Shown here piece by piece: positions 14,044 to 20,327 of a stretch of DNA of 20,327 bases. The stretch's first letter is position 1, and every line of letters starts with the position of its first letter. The DNA lies in contig DGGX01000170.1 in the NCBI GenBank assembly GCA_002392385.1, positions 873 to 21,199 on the forward strand. Reading direction: 5' to 3'. The DNA comes from Lachnospiraceae bacterium UBA3863 (GTDB taxonomy: Bacteria; Bacillota; Clostridia; Lachnospirales; Lachnospiraceae). Below the pieces are notes generated by a model that did not search any database, was not told the origin of the DNA, and saw only the letters and a program-made list of their open reading frames with translations. Position numbers and translations under genes: made by a program.

Positions 14044-15656
14044 ACGGTCTCCTCTCCGGCCTTCCCGGCAGCCGCCTGTTCAGGCAGGGCCCGCAGTCGG
14101 AAGCAGACAAACCGCGCGCTGCCGGCGCCTTCCCTGTCCCCGGACAGGGCAAAAAGGCCCACTCTGGCGCCCACCCAGGTATGGCGGGAGGGGAGGAAGG
14201 GCCGCCCGATGGGATGCCACCGGGTGCCGTCCGGGGACCAGCTGTAGGTCATGCCGGCCGTGCCGGCCAGTCTCTGCCGCAGGAGGATCCTCTCCGTCTG
14301 CCCGCAGTCTTCCTTATATAAGACCTGCTCCTGCCGCTCCTGGTCCTCGCCGGAAGACTCCGCATACTCCAGGGTCACCTGCCGCCCGCTGTCCATGCGC
14401 ACGGACAGGGCCGCGTACTGGCCGCCGAAGGTGCACATGCCCGCGCGGCCGCCTGTTCCCAGATGCCGCAGGTCGATCTCCGTCTCCGCCTCAAAGGCCG
14501 GGCAGCAGAATTTCTGTGTCAGGATATTGGAGCACTCCCACAGCACGGGCCTGCCCGTCCCGGTGGGGTCAAAGGCCCGCAGGGACAGCCCCTGGCCGCC
14601 GTCGCCCTCCGCTGCCGGCGAGAGATAGAGGGCATCCTCATGATTGCCCGTCCACTGCCACTGGAGCCCGTAATGCCCGTCCCGGAAATCATCCGACGCG
14701 GGCGGATAGGAGATCTCCGAGGGCTCCGTATCCGGCTTGCGGTATTCCGTCACCGGTTCTCCGCAGCCCTCCGCATCCTCGTTGACGCCGATGACCGGCC
14801 AGCCATTCTCCCAGCGGACAGGCTGCAGATGAACGATCCGCCCGTACATGCCCGCGGACTGGAAATGCAGGAACCATTCCTCTCCGCTCAGAGTGTCCGT
14901 CAGGCCGCCCTGATGAGGGCCGTTGATGGCCGTCCCGCCCTGTCTGCAGACCGTGCGGATCTCATAAGGCCCGAAGATATCTCTGGCCCGCAGGGCTCTC
15001 TGGTCCCCGTAAACCACACCGCCTGCCGGCGCGAGAATGTAAATATAGCCGTCCCGGCGGTAGACCTTGGGGCCTTCGATCGTCTCCGCGGGGTGGGCCG
15101 GATCATTGCCGTCGAAGATGAACCGGTCCTCGCTGATGGCCTGCAGCGTCTCAGGATCCACCTCGAACACGCCCAGCCGGCTCTTGAAACCGATCCGGCT
15201 CTTGGCATAGGCATGGACGACGTAGAGCCGTCCGTCTGTATCCAGATAGGGGCAGGGATCGATGAAACCCTTGCCCGGCCGCACACAGACAGGCGCATCC
15301 CACCGGCCCGTCGGGTCCGTGGTCTTCACGCAGTAGATCCCCTCGTCGGGCATGCCGTAGAAAATGTAAAAAACACCTTTATGATAACGGATCGCCGGCG
15401 CCCATACACCGTCCCCGTGACGGGGCTTCTCATAGCCCGCGTCCGGAATATTGTCCAGGGCGTAGGAGACCAGCTCCCAGTTCACCAGGTCCCGGGAGAT
15501 CAGTATCGGCAGTCCCGGCGTGTACTGAAAGCTGGATGCCGTCATAAAATATGTATCTCCCACCCGGATCACGTCCGGGTCAGAGTAATCCGCGTAGAGG
15601 ACCGGGTTCCGGTACCGGCCGTCGCCCAGATCCGCCTGCCATAGGATCTCCTTCAT
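14040..15656 (-). CDS. GH43 family glycoside hydrolase (arabinofuranosidase/xylosidase type) with C-terminal beta-sandwich
   Basis: A 538-residue protein. Residues about 14-310 form the five-bladed propeller of GH43 with the catalytic triad: Asp26 (base, YSDPDVI), Asp133 (GFIDPCPYLDTDG) and Glu194 (acid, TIEGPKVYRRDG). Residues about 335-525 form a concanavalin-like C-terminal domain as in GH43 beta-xylosidases. Such enzymes cut arabinose, xylose or galactose side chains; pectin side-chain trimming fits the locus, but the sugar cannot be assigned. No signal peptide. ATG 15654-15656 is preceded by AGAGG 4 bases away and GGAGGAG a little further. It is the first gene of the operon, overlaps CE8 by 4 bases, and is divergent from the AraC-type regulator. 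Confidence 0.92.
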   Translation of the reverse strand: MKEILWQADLGDGRYRNPVLYADYSDPDVIRVGDTYFMTASSFQYTPGLPILISRDLVNWELVSYALDNIPDAGYEKPRHGDGVWAPAIRYHKGVFYIFYGMPDEGIYCVKTTDPTGRWDAPVCVRPGKGFIDPCPYLDTDGRLYVVHAYAKSRIGFKSRLGVFEVDPETLQAISEDRFIFDGNDPAHPAETIEGPKVYRRDGYIYILAPAGGVVYGDQRALRARDIFGPYEIRTVCRQGGTAINGPHQGGLTDTLSGEEWFLHFQSAGMYGRIVHLQPVRWENGWPVIGVNEDAEGCGEPVTEYRKPDTEPSEISYPPASDDFRDGHYGLQWQWTGNHEDALYLSPAAEGDGGQGLSLRAFDPTGTGRPVLWECSNILTQKFCCPAFEAETEIDLRHLGTGGRAGMCTFGGQYAALSVRMDSGRQVTLEYAESSGEDQERQEQVLYKEDCGQTERILLRQRLAGTAGMTYSWSPDGTRWHPIGRPFLPSRHTWVGARVGLFALSGDREGAGSARFVCFRLRALPEQAAAGKAGEETV

Positions 15657-15745
15657 AAAACCTCTCTCCTCCTCTGTATCAGCCTTGCATTACCGGAATA
15701 TTATAACAAAGCAGTCCTCTTTCTTATACGCGCCAAAGAACGGAT

Positions 15746-15774
15746 ATTTTAGGCACTTTCTGAAAAACCGCTGA
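15746..15774 (-). promoter_or_regulatory. Candidate promoter of the GH43-CE8-kduI operon
   Basis: TAAAAT (plus-strand 15746-15751) is a fair -10. At 17 bases upstream the -35 position holds TCAGCG, a poor match, which itself lies within the shared 14-bp motif (15767-15780). A weak -35 overlapped by a conserved site is what an AraC-type activated promoter often looks like; this is inference. Confidence 0.4.
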
Positions 15775-15780
15775 TTTTTT
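15767..15780. promoter_or_regulatory. Shared 14-bp motif, copy B (GH43 / AraC divergent region)
   Basis: ACCGCTGATTTTTT is identical to 9042-9055. It sits between the minus-strand -10 for GH43 and the plus-strand -10 (15794-15799) for the AraC-type gene, overlapping the -35 zone of both. Confidence 0.5.
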
Positions 15781-15793
15781 GTTCTCCCTGATG

Positions 15794-15799
15794 TATAAT
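15794..15799 (+). promoter_or_regulatory. -10 element of the AraC/LacI regulator operon
   Basis: A consensus TATAAT preceded by ATG (ATGTATAAT). The -35 zone (about 15771-15776, CTGATT) is weak and falls in the shared motif. The start codon is 70 bases downstream. Confidence 0.55.
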
Positions 15800-15806
15800 G
15801 GTCTTG

Positions 15807-15827
15807 CCTGCAGGAAGGTCCTGCAGG
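15807..15827. promoter_or_regulatory. Paired CCTGCAGG palindromes in the regulator leader
   Basis: Two identical 8-bp palindromes, CCTGCAGG at 15807-15814 and 15820-15827, are 5 bases apart and begin about 8 bases after the -10, around the expected transcript start. They can act as a tandem protein site or fold into an 8-bp hairpin in the 5' leader. Autoregulation of the downstream genes is a plausible role. Confidence 0.4.
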
Positions 15828-15869
15828 TCGTCTCTGCATATGTCGTTCTCTGAATGCGGAGGTAATCAG

Positions 15870-16772
15870 ATGCGCGTATCCGATCTTCACATAGACAGAA
15901 TCTACATTAATAAACAGTACCGCAGCAGCGACTACACCATGTCGCGAAACCATTATCACTATTACTATGAGATTTTCTATGTGGCACAGGGGGCCTGCCG
16001 TTTTTTCATAGATAATCATCTGTATGAGCTGCGGGGAGGAGATTTTCTCATCATTCCGCCTCACACCATCCACTACAACCGTTATCTCACCGGCTGCACA
16101 CGCTACAATATCTATTTCCGCACGTCCGATCTGGAACAGTTCCTGCGCGGTTTTGACATGGAGAAGGAACAGCTCCTCTCCCTGCTGAGCCAGACACATT
16201 TCTATCATGTCCATGAGGCCTACCGGGAGATGTTTTTGAATCATCTGGAGACCATGGTGCAGGAGGACAAGGTGGATGACCAGCACACGCCCCTCCTTCT
16301 GCAGCTGCAGCTGCACCAGTTCTTCCTCTATTCCCACCGCTGCTGCAGTCTGCGGGACCAGAGCGGCCGGGGCGTGGCCGACGATCCCATCCTGGACGCG
16401 TCCCACTACATCTCTGAGCATTATTCCCAGAATATCACGCTGGATCTCCTCGCCTCGCGAGCCTGCCTGTCCCCCGGCTACTTCAGCAAGCGTTTCCACC
16501 AGGTGACCGGCGTCGGCATGAAGGAATACCTGAACTATGTCCGTCTGGACCACGCTGCCAGAGAGCTTCTCTCCACTTCCCACAGCATCACGGAGGTGGC
16601 GGCCAACAGCGGCTATGCAGACAGCAATTATTTCAAGGACGCCTTCAAGAAAATGTACGGCGTCTCTCCCCGGGCCTACCGCAAGAACCGCACGACCGAC
16701 CATGTGACGGCCGGAAGTGTGGAGCGATATGAGAAGGAACAGCCTGCGCGCACAGAAAGGGCGGAGACATGA
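15870..16772 (+). CDS. AraC-family transcriptional regulator with cupin-type sensing domain
   Basis: A 300-residue regulator. The N-terminal half has an AraC-type cupin (about residues 20-100: HYHYYYEIFYVAQG, then GGDFLIIPPHTIH) that would bind a sugar. The C-terminal double helix-turn-helix spans about 175-272, with LDLLASRACLSPGYFSKRF as the first helix pair and the signature ITEVAANSGYADSNYFKDAF...GVSPRAYR. I chose ATG 15870 because GGAGG lies 7 bases upstream; an earlier in-frame ATG (15798) falls in the -10 element and cannot be the start of this transcript. It is divergent from the GH43 operon, which it probably activates in response to a pectin breakdown product. The stop overlaps the LacI-type start by 4 bases. 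Confidence 0.93.
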   Translation: MRVSDLHIDRIYINKQYRSSDYTMSRNHYHYYYEIFYVAQGACRFFIDNHLYELRGGDFLIIPPHTIHYNRYLTGCTRYNIYFRTSDLEQFLRGFDMEKEQLLSLLSQTHFYHVHEAYREMFLNHLETMVQEDKVDDQHTPLLLQLQLHQFFLYSHRCCSLRDQSGRGVADDPILDASHYISEHYSQNITLDLLASRACLSPGYFSKRFHQVTGVGMKEYLNYVRLDHAARELLSTSHSITEVAANSGYADSNYFKDAFKKMYGVSPRAYRKNRTTDHVTAGSVERYEKEQPARTERAET

Positions 16773-17803
16773 ACATATACGATATTGCAGAACTGGCCGG
16801 TGTATCCATCGCCACCGTATCCCGGGTCGTCAACGGGTCCGACAAGGTCAGTCCCCGCACCAGGGAGAAGGTCCTGCGGATCATCGAGCAGAACGGCTAC
16901 ACCCCCAATATCTTCGCCCAGGGGCTCGGGATCGGCACCGTCCATTCCGTAGGCATCCTGGTCCCGGATATCTCCGACCTCTTCATGGCGGACGCCGTCT
17001 CCTCCCTGGAGCGCATGCTGCGGGACAGGGGATACAACTGTCTGCTCTCCGCCAGCGGTTTTGACAGGGAGGACAAGGAGAAGCACACCCAGCTCCTCCT
17101 GTCTAAAAAGGTCGATGCCCTGATCCTGGTGGGCTCCACCTACGCCGGTTCCGGCAAGGACGCGGAGGAGACGGACTATATCCGGGCGGCAGCCCAGCAG
17201 GTCCCGGTCTTTCTGATCAACGGCTCTGTAAAAGGAAAGAATATCTATTCCTGTGTCTGTGACGATCACGACGCGGTCTTTCAGGTCACTGCCCAGCTCC
17301 TGGACCGCGGCCGGCGCCGTATTCTGTTCATGACCGACTCGGGCTCCTACAGCGCCCTCCGCAAACGGGCGGGCTACGAGGACGCCCTCAGGGCCGCCGG
17401 CCTTGCCCCGGACCCGGCCCTATTCCTCCGGCTGCCCAACCGGATCCACCCGGTCCGGGATCTGCTGCTGCAGTGGCACAGGGAATCCCCCGCGGCGCCC
17501 CTTTTCGACGCCGTGATCGCCACCGACGACGGCATGGCCGTGGGTGCGGTCAAATACGCGGCGGCGGCAGGGCTCCGGGTACCGGAGGACCTGGAGATCG
17601 TCGGTTATAACAACTCCTACCTGTCGGTGGCCTGTGAGCCGGAGCTCACCAGTGTGGACAACCATCTGGCGGAGATGTGCCGTCATACGGTGGACCATCT
17701 GCTTGCCGTCCTCGCGGGCAGCACGGATCACCCCATAAACAGCATGACCGGATGGTCCCTGGCGGTGCGCAGAACAACGCAGAACTCTTCCGAAAGTACT
17801 TGA
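16769..17803 (+). CDS. LacI-family transcriptional regulator
   Basis: A 344-residue regulator. The N-terminal helix-turn-helix is canonical (MNIYDIAELAGVSIATVSRV, residues 1-20) with the hinge region at about 44-58 (YTPNIFAQGLG), followed by a periplasmic-binding-protein-like sugar-sensing domain from about 60 to 335. ATG 16769-16771 overlaps the AraC-type stop (ATGA), with GGAG 3-4 bases ahead of it, so the two regulators are probably translated together. The next promoter downstream (uxaC) carries a perfect palindrome of LacI/CcpA type at 17834-17849, the most likely target in the window. The effector is probably a galacturonate pathway intermediate (inference). The uxaC -35 element overlaps its stop codon. 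Confidence 0.93.
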   Translation: MNIYDIAELAGVSIATVSRVVNGSDKVSPRTREKVLRIIEQNGYTPNIFAQGLGIGTVHSVGILVPDISDLFMADAVSSLERMLRDRGYNCLLSASGFDREDKEKHTQLLLSKKVDALILVGSTYAGSGKDAEETDYIRAAAQQVPVFLINGSVKGKNIYSCVCDDHDAVFQVTAQLLDRGRRRILFMTDSGSYSALRKRAGYEDALRAAGLAPDPALFLRLPNRIHPVRDLLLQWHRESPAAPLFDAVIATDDGMAVGAVKYAAAAGLRVPEDLEIVGYNNSYLSVACEPELTSVDNHLAEMCRHTVDHLLAVLAGSTDHPINSMTGWSLAVRRTTQNSSEST

Positions 17804-17828
17804 CAAAAACTGAACAAGTGTGTAATCT
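17800..17828 (+). promoter_or_regulatory. Promoter of the uxaC-uxaB operon
   Basis: Consensus -35 TTGACA (17800-17805), a 17-base spacer, and TAATCT (17823-17828) as the -10. The -35 overlaps the stop codon of the LacI-type gene. It is the best sigma-A promoter in the window. Confidence 0.8.
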
Positions 17829-17833
17829 TGGCT

Positions 17834-17849
17834 ATGTAAGCGCTTACAT
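17834..17849. promoter_or_regulatory. Perfect palindromic operator (LacI-family / cre type) of uxaC
   Basis: ATGTAAGCGCTTACAT is a perfect 16-bp palindrome beginning 6 bases after the -10, so it covers the transcript start. Its core TGTAAGCGCTTACA satisfies the catabolite-response-element pattern for CcpA (TGTAANCGNTNACA) and is also typical of local LacI-family operators. Binding here would block transcription. Confidence 0.85.
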
Positions 17850-17915
17850 CTTTGTAAGACATCACTTGCCAAACCACACGCGGCGGCGCGGATGCTGCCG
17901 GAAAGAGAGGCCTCT

Positions 17916-19358
17916 ATGAAGAAAGCTTTTATGGACAAGGATTTCATGCTCAAGAATGAAACCGCCAAGCATCTCTTCCATGATTTCGCGGAAGATATGC
18001 CCATCATCGACTATCACTGCCACATTCCGCCCCGCGAGATCTATGAGGACCGCCGCTACAACAACATCGCGGAAGTCTGGCTGGGCGGCCGCAGTGCTGA
18101 CGGCACCTATTTCGGCGATCACTATAAATGGCGTGTCATGAGAAGCGCCGGTATCCCGGAGAACGTGGTCACCGGCGACGCCGATCCCTATGAGAAGTTC
18201 GTTGCCTTCGCGGGCGCTCTGGAGCTGGCCATCGGCAACCCCATGTACCACTGGTCCAACTACGAGCTGAAGAAATATTTCGGCATCAACGAGCCTCTGA
18301 CCGTTGATAACGCCAGGGAGATCTGGGACAAGACCAGCGACATGCTCCAGCATGATCCCAACCTCTCCGTCCGCGGCATCATCCGTCAGTCCAACGTGAA
18401 GTACGTCGGCACCACCGATGACCCGATCGACACCCTGGAGTGGCACGAGAAGCTGGCTGAGATCAAGGATCTGGGCTTCATGGTCCGTCCTTCCTTCCGT
18501 CCCGACAAGGCCATCAACATCACCAAGGCCGGCTGGAAGGATTACATCGGCAAGCTCGGCGCCAGCGTCGGCAGAGAGCTCACCAGCGCGCAGGATGTCT
18601 GCGATGCCCTGAATGAGAGGATCGATTTCTTCAAGGCTCACGGCTGTGTCGCTTCCGACCACGGTATCGACTACATCATGTTCCGTGAGGGCACCGACGA
18701 GCAGGCGGACGCGGCCTTCAAGAAGGCCATGGCCGGCGAGAAGCTCACCGTCGAAGAGGCGGAGATCTTCCAGACCAAGGTCCTCGTCTCCCTCGCGAAG
18801 AAATATCACAAAGAAAACATCGTCATGGAGATCCACTACTCCTGCACGAGAGACAATAACAAGCGCATGTTCCGCATCGAGGGACCGGACACCGGCTTCG
18901 ACATGATCGCCAAGTCCACCTGCGGCGACCAGATGGCCCAGCTCTTCTCTCATCTCGATGAGACCAACGAGCTTCCCAAGACCATCGTCTTCTCCCTGGA
19001 TCACAACGACTTCAACCAGATCACGACCTGCCTCGGCTGCTTCCAGTCCGACGAAGTCCCCGGCAAGATGCAGCTCGGCGCCGCCTGGTGGTTCCTGGAT
19101 ACCCGCGACGGCATGGAAGAGCAGCTCAGAGCCCTCGGCAACCTCGGCCTGCTCGGCACCTTCGTCGGCATGCTGACAGACTCCCGCTCCTTCCTCTCCT
19201 ACACGAGACACGACTACTTCCGCAGGATCATGTGCAACGTGATCGGCCAGTGGGTCGAGGACGGCGAGTATCCGGATCACGACGCTTCCCTCAAGAAGAT
19301 CGTCCAGGGTATCTGCTTCAACAACGCCAACCGTTACTTCGGTTTAAACATTCAGTAA
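17916..19358 (+). CDS. uxaC: Uronate isomerase
   Basis: A 480-residue amidohydrolase-superfamily enzyme that isomerises D-galacturonate to D-tagaturonate (and D-glucuronate to D-fructuronate) in the cytoplasm, the first step after galacturonate release. Diagnostic features are IDYHCHIPPREIYED with His34 and His36 as metal ligands near the N-terminus, and LTDSRSFLSYTRHDYFRR with Asp422 and Arg424 near the C-terminus. Length is close to the family's 465-480. I chose ATG 17916 (MKKAFMDKD): AAAGAGAGG lies 5 bases upstream, while an upstream in-frame start would add eight residues without a ribosome site. Its codon use is strongly biased to AAG, ATC and GGC, suggesting high expression. It is 18 bases ahead of uxaB and is driven by the operator-controlled promoter at 17800. 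Confidence 0.96.
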   Translation: MKKAFMDKDFMLKNETAKHLFHDFAEDMPIIDYHCHIPPREIYEDRRYNNIAEVWLGGRSADGTYFGDHYKWRVMRSAGIPENVVTGDADPYEKFVAFAGALELAIGNPMYHWSNYELKKYFGINEPLTVDNAREIWDKTSDMLQHDPNLSVRGIIRQSNVKYVGTTDDPIDTLEWHEKLAEIKDLGFMVRPSFRPDKAINITKAGWKDYIGKLGASVGRELTSAQDVCDALNERIDFFKAHGCVASDHGIDYIMFREGTDEQADAAFKKAMAGEKLTVEEAEIFQTKVLVSLAKKYHKENIVMEIHYSCTRDNNKRMFRIEGPDTGFDMIAKSTCGDQMAQLFSHLDETNELPKTIVFSLDHNDFNQITTCLGCFQSDEVPGKMQLGAAWWFLDTRDGMEEQLRALGNLGLLGTFVGMLTDSRSFLSYTRHDYFRRIMCNVIGQWVEDGEYPDHDASLKKIVQGICFNNANRYFGLNIQ

Positions 19359-19376
19359 ATCGGGAAAGGAATCATC

Positions 19377-20327
19377 ATGGCACCTAAACTTAACTATGAA
19401 GTCCTGAAAAACACCGGCTACGACGGCTACATCCTGAAGGATGCGCCGGTCAAGGTCCTGCAGTTCGGCGAGGGCAACTTTCTCCGCGCGTTCGTGGACT
19501 ACTGGTTCGATATGTCCAACGAACTGGCGGACTGGAACGGCAAGGTCGCCCTGGTGCAGCCCATCTCCATGGGTCTGACCAAGCTCATCAACGAGCAGGA
19601 AGGTCTGTACACCCTGTATCTCCGCGGCAGCAAGAACGGCGAGAAGATCGACCGCAAGCGCGTGATCTCCGTCGTGGACGCCTGCTACAATCCGCATGTT
19701 GCCGAGGATTGGGCCAAAGTCATCGAGATCGCCAAGAGCGACGACCTCGAGTACATCGCCTCCAACACCACCGAGGCCGGTATCGTCTATGACGGTTCCT
19801 GCACTCCGGACCAGCTGCCGCCGACTTCCTTCCCCGCGAAGCTGACCGTGCTCCTGCACGAGCGCTTCCAGGCGGGCAAGAAGGGTGTCGTCATCCTCTC
19901 CTGCGAGCTGATCGACAACAACGGCAAGGAGCTCGAGAAGTGCTGCGTACAGCACGCGAAGGACTGGGGCTATGGCGAGGACTTCATCGCATGGCTGCAG
20001 AATGACTGCCTGTTCTGCTCCACGCTCGTGGACCGCATCGTTCCCGGCCGCATCCGCGACGCGCAGGAAGTTGCCCGTCTGACGGAAGAGAACGGCTACG
20101 ACGATCCGCTTCTGGACGTCGGCGAAGTCTTCGGCGTGTGGTACATCGAAGGTCCCGCCTGGCTTGAGGAGAAGCTTCCCTTCAAGAAGGCCGGTCTCAA
20201 CGTCCACGTCGTTCCGGAAGTCGCTCCCTACAAGAAGAGAAAGGTCCGCATCCTGAACGGTGCGCACACCGGTTTTGTCCCGGGTGCTTATCTTGCGGGT
20301 CAGGACATCGTCCGCGACTGCATGCAC
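19377..20327 (+). CDS. uxaB: Tagaturonate reductase (altronate oxidoreductase), 3' partial
   Basis: The frame is open from ATG 19377 to the window end (317 residues, no stop), so the C-terminus is missing. The N-terminal Rossmann fingerprint is VKVLQFGEGNFLRAF (about residues 25-39), typical of the mannitol dehydrogenase/UxaB family, and the catalytic-domain signature KVRILNGAHT occurs at about 289-298. The enzyme reduces D-tagaturonate, the UxaC product, to D-altronate using NADH. AAAGGA lies about 7 bases before the start. It follows uxaC by 18 bases with similar codon bias, so the two form an operon; an altronate dehydratase (uxaA) could follow but is not in view. Fructuronate reductase (UxuB-like) is a related alternative, but pairing with a pectin locus favours UxaB. 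Confidence 0.9.
   Translation, partial: MAPKLNYEVLKNTGYDGYILKDAPVKVLQFGEGNFLRAFVDYWFDMSNELADWNGKVALVQPISMGLTKLINEQEGLYTLYLRGSKNGEKIDRKRVISVVDACYNPHVAEDWAKVIEIAKSDDLEYIASNTTEAGIVYDGSCTPDQLPPTSFPAKLTVLLHERFQAGKKGVVILSCELIDNNGKELEKCCVQHAKDWGYGEDFIAWLQNDCLFCSTLVDRIVPGRIRDAQEVARLTEENGYDDPLLDVGEVFGVWYIEGPAWLEEKLPFKKAGLNVHVVPEVAPYKKRKVRILNGAHTGFVPGAYLAGQDIVRDCMH

Noticed and set aside
17862..19280. A 472-codon minus-strand frame opposite uxaC.
   Set aside because: UxaC on the plus strand is unambiguous; the minus frame is Val/Asp/Leu-rich shadow sequence.
19344..20327. Minus-strand open frame opposite the right-edge gene.
   Set aside because: The plus strand encodes UxaB with a Rossmann fingerprint and the NGAHT signature; it is simply cut by the window end.
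1..20327. CRISPR arrays, tRNA or rRNA genes, insertion sequences or phage genes.
   Set aside because: I found no regularly spaced repeats, no transposase or integrase motifs, and no tRNA/rRNA-like sequence.

Overview
The window (about 20.3 kb, GC-rich coding DNA with short AT-rich promoter gaps) looks like a pectin / rhamnogalacturonan-oligosaccharide utilisation locus of a Gram-positive Clostridia bacterium, most likely a gut Lachnospiraceae. The support is indirect: strong AGGAGG-type ribosome sites, a lipoprotein-anchored solute-binding protein with LplB/LplC-type permeases, a YesL-like DUF624 protein, RhgT-type and YteR-type enzymes, a CcpA-like operator, and no outer-membrane SusC/SusD genes.

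Layout, left to right. (1) A 5'-truncated RpiB/LacA/LacB-family sugar isomerase on the plus strand (1-554) ends in a clear terminator and faces the end of a minus-strand operon. (2) The minus-strand block 8868-814 encodes a solute-binding lipoprotein, two ABC permeases, a terminator-like hairpin, then a rhamnogalacturonan acetylesterase (CE12), a DUF624 membrane protein, an unsaturated rhamnogalacturonyl hydrolase (GH105) and a GH28 polygalacturonase; it ends in a strong terminator at 751-784. (3) A plus-strand serine hydrolase of the beta-lactamase/esterase fold (9150-10559) is divergent from the binding protein and overlaps tail-to-tail with the next minus-strand operon. (4) The minus-strand block 15656-10549 encodes a GH43 enzyme, a short pectin methylesterase (CE8), a TIM-barrel sugar isomerase/epimerase-like protein, KduI, and a membrane-anchored protein of unknown function. 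(5) Divergent from GH43, on the plus strand, are an AraC-type and a LacI-type regulator overlapping by 4 bp. (6) They are followed by a promoter with a perfect palindromic operator, uronate isomerase (uxaC), and a tagaturonate reductase gene (uxaB) cut by the window end.

Inferred logic: oligosaccharides enter through the ABC transporter, whose ATPase is not in the window, and are de-acetylated, de-methylated and hydrolysed in the cytoplasm, because none of the hydrolases carries a visible signal peptide. Galacturonate goes to UxaC/UxaB; unsaturated uronate goes through KduI. KduD, UxaA, KdgK and KdgA are not visible and may lie outside. The least explained items are the TIM-barrel protein, the serine hydrolase, the membrane-anchored protein, a terminator-like element antisense inside the serine hydrolase gene, and a 14-bp motif shared by two promoter regions.
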